The position numbers and the translations under genes were made by a program. From contig NZ_JH650789.1 in the NCBI RefSeq assembly GCF_000259195.1, positions 1,663-36,544 of the forward strand: a DNA stretch of 34,882 nucleotides. The letters run 5' to 3'. The notes beneath the pieces were generated by a model, which was not told where the DNA came from, did not search any database, and saw only the letters and a program-made list of their open reading frames with translations. This document shows, piece after piece, positions 28,531 to 34,882 of the stretch; positions within the stretch are counted from its first letter, which is position 1; each line of letters opens with the position of its first letter. Source of the DNA: Pseudomonas donghuensis (lineage in GTDB: Bacteria > Pseudomonadota > Gammaproteobacteria > Pseudomonadales > Pseudomonadaceae).

Positions 28531-31500
28531 ATGAATGACTTGCAAACCGATACCATCGAATCCACGACCACCAGCGAGCTGCCGGCACTGTCCCTGTTCG
28601 CCTCGGTCGCGCCGGTCAGTGACTATGACGCGGGCGTCAACCTGCATACCCTGAGCACCGACGCGCGAGGTGTGCTGGCGACCGTGCCGCCTTTCACCGA
28701 TGTGCGTGCCGGTGACGAACTGCGGGTGTACATGGGCGCCGGCAGCACTCCGGTGGTTACGCCGCTGGTACTCGAAGGCGTTGATCTTGGCCGGCCCTTG
28801 CACGTGCACGTGCCCAGCGAGCTGTTCACCCCGGGTGCTCATGTGCTGCATTACCGCTTCAGCCGCAACAACATTGAATACGCGGCGTCACGCGACCTCT
28901 CGGTCCTGGTCAAGCTGGACCGCCCGGGCGGTTCCGAGCCCGGGCACCAGGGCCTGGTCGCGGCAGATGTCGGTGTCAATCCGGTGACCGCTGAACACCT
29001 GGAGAACGGCGTCCAGGTGCAGGTCTATTTCTACGAGCACCGCGCCGTTGGCGATGTGATCCGCCTGAGCTGGGGCGGGGTGATGCTGAGCTATACCCTG
29101 GTCGAGGCCGACCTCAACCAGCCGGTGGTGTTCACGGTGCCCGGCAGTGTCATTCGCCAGGCCGGTGACAGCCCCAACCTGGTGGTGACCTGGGAAGTGC
29201 ACGATATTGTCCACAACACCAGCCAGACCTGGGCTCCGCATGTGTCGGTGGTGGTCGACACCGGCCATGCGCAGTTGCCGGCCGTTTCGGTCACGGGGCT
29301 CGATAACGAGGGCTATATCAACCTCGAGGTGCTGGGCAGCGACGACTTGCAGATTCATGTGCAGGCCAGCGCGCCGACGTTCGCCATCGGCGACACGGTC
29401 AGGTTGCGCTTTACCGGCTACATCGATTCGGGCCTGCCGACCCATATCGACCTGGACCAGACCCTCCGCGGGAGCTTGCCGCAGACCCTGACGTTCACCA
29501 TTGCCAATGACAAAGCCTGGGCCCTGGCCAGTGGCCTGGCGGTCGTGGGCTACAGGCTGGTGAAGGCTGGCGGCGAGCAGCACTCGCAGCGCCTGAGCAT
29601 CGGTTTCAAAGGGCAGCCCAAGGCGTTGACTGTGCCGAGAGTGGCGCAGGCGGAGGAGGGCGTACTGGCCTACGATATTGCCCGGGCTTCGGTGATGATC
29701 CCCAAGTACCAGGGGCGCACGGCGGGCCACCAGATTACCCTGGTGTGGCAGGGCACCCAACTTGGCGGCAGGCCGACCCTGCATGAAGTCAGGCGTGTGG
29801 TGACCGCCTCGGAAGGGGCAGGGGACCGCGAGCTGGCGATCAATGTCGGCACGGAACACATCCGCCTGCTGGAGTCGGGTACGCTCAAGGTCTACTACCA
29901 GGTGCGCATGCTCAGCACGCGCAGTGTCGGCTTTCGGCAATCGGACCCGCTGGAGCTGCGTGTCAGCGCCGCCGGACTGTTGCCGGCGCCGGAGGTGGAC
30001 GAGCCGGTCAATGAGCTGGACCCGCATTTCTACCCGCTTGGGGTGCAGGTGACAGTCAATTACTCGGGCAAACACATAGGCGACAAGGTCACGTTCAGCT
30101 GGCAAGGCGCCGGACCGGAGAGCAGCTACAGCGAAGCCAAAACGGTCGACAGCAGCGGCGCGCTGCCAGCGTTCCGGGTACCCCAGGCCATCGCCAACGC
30201 CGGCCTGGGTAGCACGGTGTTGATGAGCTACGAGGTCGAGCCGGCGTTGGGCGGCCGGCCGTTGCCGTCCCAGGAGCGGGCGCTGGTGTTGCGCTCCGTC
30301 GCCCCGGTGCCGCAACTGGCGCAACTGACGGGCGCGCAGAACGGTAGCTACGACCCGATGCTCGGGCTGCACGGCGCCCAGGTGCTGATCAGCTACCCGG
30401 GCATGCGCGCCAGTGATCGGATTGTCTTGATCTGGAAAGGCGCTGCGGGCGCTGGCTCACCGGTACTGCCTGAGCGCCCGGGCAGTGATACCGGCAGCAT
30501 CACCATCAGCGTGCCGGCGGCGGCGGTGGCGGCGAACTTCAACGGCGCGGTGCAGTTTTACTATGAGGTGCTGCGCAATGAACTGGCGGCGCTCGAGTCG
30601 CCCAGGCAAACCGTGCAAATCGGCGCGCCGAGCGCCGATGATTTACCACGCCCGAGGATCGATGAGGCTAACGGCAGCGAACTGGATCTGGACCTGTTCG
30701 AGGGCGACGCCCACATCAGCGTCAGCGCCTGGCCGTTCATTGCCCTGGGCCAGCGGCTGTGGCTGGAGGTGCGCAGCGCCAATGCCACGCTGCCGCTGTT
30801 GGTGGACAGCCCGGTAGAGCAGGTGGCGGGGCTGAGCGTGGCGCTGCCGCGCGAGTTTCTCGACGAGCTCGACGATGGCAGCGCGTTGTCGCTGCATCTT
30901 AGTGTCAACTTCGGCGGCGCTGCGACGCTGGATTTCCCGGTCAGGACCTACACCGTGCGCCAGGGGCAACTGCACATCGGTGTCTCCGATTCGGGCCTGG
31001 CCCGTTCCGCCTTGCCCGAGGACTGGGCGCTGGCGACCCAGACCTGCGCGGTGACCCTGGTCGGACGGCCGGGCGCGCAAGGCAGCCTCAGCGTCAATGG
31101 CTCGGCGCAATTCGACAACGACAACCAGCAGTTGGACTTCACCCTGGATGCCCAGGGTGAGTTCACCGCCTGGCTGGGCGACCGCTATGCCGAGACGGTG
31201 CTGGTCAGCGCGGCGATCGGCACCGGCCAGGTCCAGCATGTGCCGGTGCGCTTTACCGATGTCTTCCCGTTCGATCAACAGCAGGACGATCAACACGTAC
31301 GCGCCCGTGCGGCCAGCGGTGCGCTGGCCAACGGCCGCGCCGCCAACCGCGTATGTTTTGAGGCCGACGGCTTCACCGATGCCACTTACGTGCAGGTTGA
31401 ACTGAGCGGCAGCGCACAGATTGTCGGCCACCCTGGCCAGGTGGTCAGCCTGCCGTTGACCGAGCTGACCGGTGATTGCCAGTTCGACGTGGTCGACAAC

Positions 31501-34500
31501 GTCGCCGAAGAAGTGACGGTGACCTTTCAACTGCCCCAGGGCGGCAGCTGGACCCGCTTCAGCAAGACCCTGTACTTCTCCAGCCTGGCTTCACGCTATG
31601 CGGCCCGGGGGGTGGCGGCCGACGGCATTCCCTGGTTCATGCGCGTCAACCAGATCACCAGCGTCGAAACCAGCCATGTGCGCATCCCGCACATGCGCGA
31701 GTTCAGCGATCATCCCGCAGGCCTTGATGGCGGCATTGGCGTGCGGGCCATGGAAGCTGACCGCAAGGGGTTGCTGGTGCTGGTCGAGCCTTACGTGCAA
31801 ATGGCCGCCGGCGACAAGATTCACGTGCACTTTGGCGACGAAGAGGTGCCTGCCACGCCCTTGCCGATCATGGTATTGCCCGAGGAAGTGAACAACCTGG
31901 TCACCCTGTTCGTGCCCGCTGCCCGCATTCCCAAAGGCGTCAGCGAGGTATGGTTCACGGTCGAACCGCTGAGCGGCAACAAACGGGCGTCGGCGCGCTT
32001 GCGGGTCAAGGTCAAGGTCACCTTGCCCGGCGGCCCTAATCAAATCCCTGGCAGCCCTCATAATGCCAACTTGATGTCGCCGGACGTGCCCTTCGGCCTG
32101 ATCGACTGGGAGATGGCCCAGGACGGCGTCACGGTGTATGTCAACCGCTGGCGCTATATGGAAGTCGGCGACACCCTCAACTTGAGCTGGGGCGGGGCCA
32201 AGGTCACTCACGTCGTCCAGGAAGGCGAGGTGGGCAAGACCATACCGGTGTTCGTCGACTATGCCACCATCGAGGCGGGCGGCGATGATGAGCGCCTGCT
32301 GGTGCTGTACTGGCTGGAAGACGAGGTGGGCAACGAGTCCGATGGCGCCTCGTTGCCCAGCTATGCCTTTGTCGAAGTCAGCCTGCTGTTGTTGCCACGG
32401 CCAGGGGTGGCCGGGATTGACGAGGAAGGTTTCCTCGACCTGGGGGCGCTGCAGGGCGCCGATGTCGAGATCTCGGTAATTGCCGATCGGCCGGATTTTC
32501 GCGTTGGCGATCAGGTGGTTTTCACCTTCCGCGGTTACACCGAAGACGTGGCGGCGATCCCGCCACATGTCTCCCCCGCGTACCCGGTGGGCATCATTCC
32601 ACCCCCGCGGACCATTACCCACAAGGTGCCCAACAGCATCGCCGAGTCGATCGCCGGTGGCCTGGCCTATGTCTCCTACAAGGTCACCCGCGACGGGCAG
32701 CAGATTCCATCCCGAACCACTGCCGTCGGCGTGCGGGGCAAGGCGGCCGAGTTGCTGCCGCCGGATGTCGACGAGCGCCAGGAAGACTTCCTGCCCGACA
32801 CATTGCCGCAAGCCGTGGTGCGCATTCCGCCGTGGGTGGGCATGTTTGCCGGCCAACAGGTCCGCCTGGTCTGGCAAGGCAAACGGGAGAACGGCCACGC
32901 CTACGCCTTTATGCGCGACTGGTACCTGACCGGGTCCCAAGTGGACCACCCGGTCGTGCTTATCGTGCAAGCCGAGCATATTGCCGCGCTGTCGGGCGGT
33001 AACCTGGAACTGTTCTACCGGGTGTACTTCGGCAGCAGCGAGCCGCGGGAGTCCCAGGTGTTGCCATTGTGGGTCGGTGAGCCGGCCCCCGAGCTGGTCG
33101 CCCCGAACGTGCCGGAGGCCGAGAACGATACCCTCGACCCGATCGGCATCGTCGTGGCTACCGTCGAGGCGCCCCTGTACGAAGGTATGGCCCCTGGGCA
33201 AACGGTATGGATGGAGTGGCTGAGTCCGGTCGCGGGGGCGGACATCATCGACAACTTCCCGGTGCAGACTGCCGATGATGTGGCGTTTCCCGTCTACGAG
33301 GAGGATATCGTGCCCAGCCTGGGGCACGAGGTGCGCATCCGCTACTATGTTAGCGAGCCGGCGCAACGCCGGCGCTATTCGGACTTCCTGCACCTGGGCA
33401 TCGGCCCGGTGCTGAGTAACCCGCCACGGCCGCGGATCGAGGAGGCCAATGGCGATGCGCTCAATCTGCTGAGTTTTCCGGGCGATGCGCTGGCGACGGT
33501 GGCGATATGGAATGGGATCAACGAGCGTCAGCGTTACTGGTTTCGTTGCCGTGGAACCGATGCACAAGGTAATGCCAAGACTATCGTCCTGGCTGAAGGG
33601 CAACGGGTGTCCGCAGGGGAGGTCAACCTGGGGGTACGCGCTACGCTGAACCGGGCCGATTTGCAGGCATTCGCCCACCAGAGCCGGATCACTCTGGAGA
33701 TGGCGGTGGCGCTGCGTGAGGATGCCGAAGAATCGCAAGCTATCAGGTTCCCGGTGCGCGAGTACCAGATCCTTCAGGTGCAGATCAGCCTGACCGATCC
33801 TAAAATTCTCGAGGCGAGCGGCCAAGTGCTGGAACTGGCCGCCTTCTCCGGTAACGCCACCTTGAGGATTGATCGCTGGCAGGGGATTGTTGCAGGTCAG
33901 CAGGTCTGGGTGACGCTTGAAGGCAAACGTCAAAGTGGAGGAGACTGGACGCTACCGCTGCTTGTAGCGCATCCGGTGTCTCCGGCTGAGGTGACGGGCG
34001 GCATTACTCGCCCGATTTCGCGCTCGGACCTTGAAAAGCTCTCTGACCGTTCGCGTTTGAACATCCACTTGCGCGTGGAAAACATCGAAGCGCCGGTGAT
34101 TGCTTATGAGATGCGGGTAGTGAGCCCGGTGGCTCTGAGGGTGACCGCTGAAGGCTCAGCTAATGTCTGGCCCGCGTATGGACATACGATACTGGGTAAC
34201 CAATTACTGGTGACGGGCAAACCGGGGCAAGGTGCGACCTTGCAACTGATAGGCAAGGGTTTCTTTACAGGTGGAGGAATACAGAAAGACGTAATACTTG
34301 ACCAACGGGGGGAGTGGCGTGAATGGGTGGGCTCTCAATTCAACACCAACAGCCTAACCGCAGTTGTTACTGCTCATGGTGGCAATTCAGTAGTTGCTCT
34401 TATGCAATTTAGAGATTTGATTGCGCCCACTGTTGTACCCGGCGGTCGGATCTGGGTGCAGGTGGCAACGGGGGCACGAGCCGATGGGCGAAGCGTGAAC

Positions 34501-34767
34501 CGAATCTCCTATTCGACGCAAGGTTTCGGTGCAGATCAAGAGTGCAGGGTAGGCATTCCCAGGGGCGCGCAGGTGGTGGGGTATCCGGGGAACGACGTAA
34601 TTATCAGGCTGGGGGTAAGCAACACCACCGGTACCCGAGTGGGCTACGTTGCAATCGATGTAGTTTATTCAAGAGCTGAATCAATTAATTTAACGTTCAG
34701 GCTCATTAATGCAGGGAACCCTGTCTCTTCTTCCTTGATTTACCGAACTACCCGGTTCACCTTGTAG
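28531..34767 (+). CDS. Giant tandem Ig-like-module protein made of two super-repeats
   Basis: This 2,078-residue protein has no recognised enzyme domain and no N-terminal signal peptide (MNDLQTDTIESTTTSELPAL). It is built of about 17 beta-rich modules of roughly 100-130 residues. Each carries a core like G-D-x-[IV]-x-[LF]-x-[FW]-x-G (VGDVIRLSWGG, VGDTLNLSWGG, IGDKVTFSWQG, AGQQVRLVWQG). Modules recur in the same order in two halves: residues about 49-1030 and about 1081-2078. Paired landmarks are GLDNEGYINLE/GIDEEGFLDLG, PRIDEANGSELDL/PRIEEANGDALNL and ALANGRAANR/ARADGRSVNR. The start at 28531 follows GAGG; an ATG 16 codons earlier is possible. The last 600 bp are AT-richer. The stop TAG touches an IS end, so the natural C-terminus may be lost. 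A surface or secreted adhesin-like role is a guess. Confidence 0.85.
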   Translation: MNDLQTDTIESTTTSELPALSLFASVAPVSDYDAGVNLHTLSTDARGVLATVPPFTDVRAGDELRVYMGAGSTPVVTPLVLEGVDLGRPLHVHVPSELFTPGAHVLHYRFSRNNIEYAASRDLSVLVKLDRPGGSEPGHQGLVAADVGVNPVTAEHLENGVQVQVYFYEHRAVGDVIRLSWGGVMLSYTLVEADLNQPVVFTVPGSVIRQAGDSPNLVVTWEVHDIVHNTSQTWAPHVSVVVDTGHAQLPAVSVTGLDNEGYINLEVLGSDDLQIHVQASAPTFAIGDTVRLRFTGYIDSGLPTHIDLDQTLRGSLPQTLTFTIANDKAWALASGLAVVGYRLVKAGGEQHSQRLSIGFKGQPKALTVPRVAQAEEGVLAYDIARASVMIPKYQGRTAGHQITLVWQGTQLGGRPTLHEVRRVVTASEGAGDRELAINVGTEHIRLLESGTLKVYYQVRMLSTRSVGFRQSDPLELRVSAAGLLPAPEVDEPVNELDPHFYPLGVQVTVNYSGKHIGDKVTFSWQGAGPESSYSEAKTVDSSGALPAFRVPQAIANAGLGSTVLMSYEVEPALGGRPLPSQERALVLRSVAPVPQLAQLTGAQNGSYDPMLGLHGAQVLISYPGMRASDRIVLIWKGAAGAGSPVLPERPGSDTGSITISVPAAAVAANFNGAVQFYYEVLRNELAALESPRQTVQIGAPSADDLPRPRIDEANGSELDLDLFEGDAHISVSAWPFIALGQRLWLEVRSANATLPLLVDSPVEQVAGLSVALPREFLDELDDGSALSLHLSVNFGGAATLDFPVRTYTVRQGQLHIGVSDSGLARSALPEDWALATQTCAVTLVGRPGAQGSLSVNGSAQFDNDNQQLDFTLDAQGEFTAWLGDRYAETVLVSAAIGTGQVQHVPVRFTDVFPFDQQQDDQHVRARAASGALANGRAANRVCFEADGFTDATYVQVELSGSAQIVGHPGQVVSLPLTELTGDCQFDVVDNVAEEVTVTFQLPQGGSWTRFSKTLYFSSLASRYAARGVAADGIPWFMRVNQITSVETSHVRIPHMREFSDHPAGLDGGIGVRAMEADRKGLLVLVEPYVQMAAGDKIHVHFGDEEVPATPLPIMVLPEEVNNLVTLFVPAARIPKGVSEVWFTVEPLSGNKRASARLRVKVKVTLPGGPNQIPGSPHNANLMSPDVPFGLIDWEMAQDGVTVYVNRWRYMEVGDTLNLSWGGAKVTHVVQEGEVGKTIPVFVDYATIEAGGDDERLLVLYWLEDEVGNESDGASLPSYAFVEVSLLLLPRPGVAGIDEEGFLDLGALQGADVEISVIADRPDFRVGDQVVFTFRGYTEDVAAIPPHVSPAYPVGIIPPPRTITHKVPNSIAESIAGGLAYVSYKVTRDGQQIPSRTTAVGVRGKAAELLPPDVDERQEDFLPDTLPQAVVRIPPWVGMFAGQQVRLVWQGKRENGHAYAFMRDWYLTGSQVDHPVVLIVQAEHIAALSGGNLELFYRVYFGSSEPRESQVLPLWVGEPAPELVAPNVPEAENDTLDPIGIVVATVEAPLYEGMAPGQTVWMEWLSPVAGADIIDNFPVQTADDVAFPVYEEDIVPSLGHEVRIRYYVSEPAQRRRYSDFLHLGIGPVLSNPPRPRIEEANGDALNLLSFPGDALATVAIWNGINERQRYWFRCRGTDAQGNAKTIVLAEGQRVSAGEVNLGVRATLNRADLQAFAHQSRITLEMAVALREDAEESQAIRFPVREYQILQVQISLTDPKILEASGQVLELAAFSGNATLRIDRWQGIVAGQQVWVTLEGKRQSGGDWTLPLLVAHPVSPAEVTGGITRPISRSDLEKLSDRSRLNIHLRVENIEAPVIAYEMRVVSPVALRVTAEGSANVWPAYGHTILGNQLLVTGKPGQGATLQLIGKGFFTGGGIQKDVILDQRGEWREWVGSQFNTNSLTAVVTAHGGNSVVALMQFRDLIAPTVVPGGRIWVQVATGARADGRSVNRISYSTQGFGADQECRVGIPRGAQVVGYPGNDVIIRLGVSNTTGTRVGYVAIDVVYSRAESINLTFRLINAGNPVSSSLIYRTTRFTL

Positions 34768-34882
34768 TGGTCAACTAATCCCGGACACTGCGTTAAGTTT
34801 TTCCTCGGCCACAGCGGGCGCCAGCCCGCTGTTAAATTGATGTGGCCGTTGCCAGTTGTAGCGCTGCATCAAAAACCGGCCG
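34768..34882. mobile_element. Right-edge end of an IS3-family insertion sequence
   Basis: The DNA from TGGTCAACTAATCCCGGACA onward is the terminus of an insertion sequence, recognised because the minus strand encodes an IS3-type transposase C-terminus that ends 3 bp inside. The element may begin slightly earlier, at TAGTGG (34765), in which case it supplies the stop codon of the giant gene. The other end and any target-site duplication are outside the window. Confidence 0.75.
34771..34882 (-). CDS. IS3-family transposase OrfB, C-terminal fragment
   Basis: About 36 codons are visible, open at the right edge and ending at TGA (34773-34771). The peptide contains FLMQRYNWQRPHQFNSGLAP, which matches the YN-x-x-RPH-x-x-x-x-x-L-x-P tail of the DDE integrase domain of IS3-family OrfB, followed by AVAEEKLNAVSGIS. 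It would be transcribed toward the giant gene. It is cut only by the window edge, so nothing can be said about whether the whole element is intact. Confidence 0.8.
   Translation of the reverse strand, partial: GRFLMQRYNWQRPHQFNSGLAPAVAEEKLNAVSGIS

Noticed and set aside
28475..28534. A 19-codon ORF (starting MAVCTQGRNVV) whose TGA overlaps the giant gene ATG
   Set aside because: There is no ribosome site in range and no composition signal; the ATGA overlap may be chance.
28888..33933. Long minus-strand open frames opposite the giant gene (28888-30372 and 31591-33933), and similar ones opposite sdaA, the permeases and the kinase
   Set aside because: High-GC third positions keep antisense frames open. 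Their products are rich in His, Gln, Arg and Val without domain features, while the plus strand is clearly coding.
1..34882. CRISPR arrays, tRNA or rRNA genes, prophage or toxin-antitoxin genes
   Set aside because: No regularly spaced direct repeats, cloverleaf sequences, rRNA segments or phage structural genes were recognised when reading both strands.

Overview
The window is high-GC chromosomal DNA from a fluorescent Pseudomonas, most like the P. putida group. The reasons are the codon use, REP-type palindromes built on GGGAGCGGGCTTG and GGGAGCTGGCTTG cores, a DUF3077 gene, and a one-piece [4Fe-4S] L-serine dehydratase next to a LysR gene. No tRNA, rRNA or CRISPR array was seen.

Region 1 (1-8560) is an exopolysaccharide locus. 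A minus-strand operon runs UDP-glucose dehydrogenase > UDP-glucuronate 4-epimerase-like enzyme > short polyprenyl-phosphate sugar transferase > CapB/CpsD-like ATPase with a degenerate P-loop > outer-membrane export lipoprotein (OPX) > Wzz/GumC protein, which is cut by the left edge. Several genes overlap or abut. The operon makes UDP-uronic acids, starts the lipid-linked unit and exports the polymer. A divergent membrane protein with a sulfatase/phosphoethanolamine-transferase fold (6845-8560) may decorate it. The 403-bp divergent region holds two kinds of operator-like inverted repeat.

Region 2 (8573-12444) is a serine-use module: a LysR regulator, divergent sdaA and a serine-type permease. 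A perfect TTAGC-N3-GCTAA palindrome lies beside the LysR start and recurs in the exopolysaccharide divergent promoter region.

Region 3 (12452-16744) holds a PhoD-like phosphatase, an OsmC-like peroxidase, a DUF3313-like lipoprotein, a GNAT acetyltransferase and a DUF3077 gene. The DUF3077 gene is preceded by a highly structured leader whose outer helix covers its Shine-Dalgarno sequence. Three copies of a 30-bp REP-linked element are interspersed here.

Region 4 (16770-22964) is a catabolic-looking cluster built around a divergent promoter with a 10-bp-arm inverted repeat. Leftward are an Old Yellow Enzyme/[4Fe-4S]/FAD oxidoreductase, an XRE-cupin regulator and an enoyl-CoA hydratase/isomerase. 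Rightward are an orphan PotD-like binding protein, a class II aldolase-like protein and a BetI-like TetR regulator. The substrate is unknown; a methylated amine or polyamine-like compound is one guess.

Region 5 (23034-28386) is a complete phosphorelay: an OmpR-type response regulator, a periplasmic amino-acid-type binding protein and a hybrid kinase (HisKA-HATPase-REC-Hpt). It is followed by a 22-codon leader ORF and an amino-acid permease, so it probably senses and takes up an amino acid or amine.

Region 6 (28531-34882) is one 2,078-residue protein of tandem Ig-like modules, made of two copies of a roughly 1,030-1,050-residue super-repeat. Its 3' end is AT-richer, and its stop codon abuts the end of an IS3-family insertion sequence that runs off the right edge.
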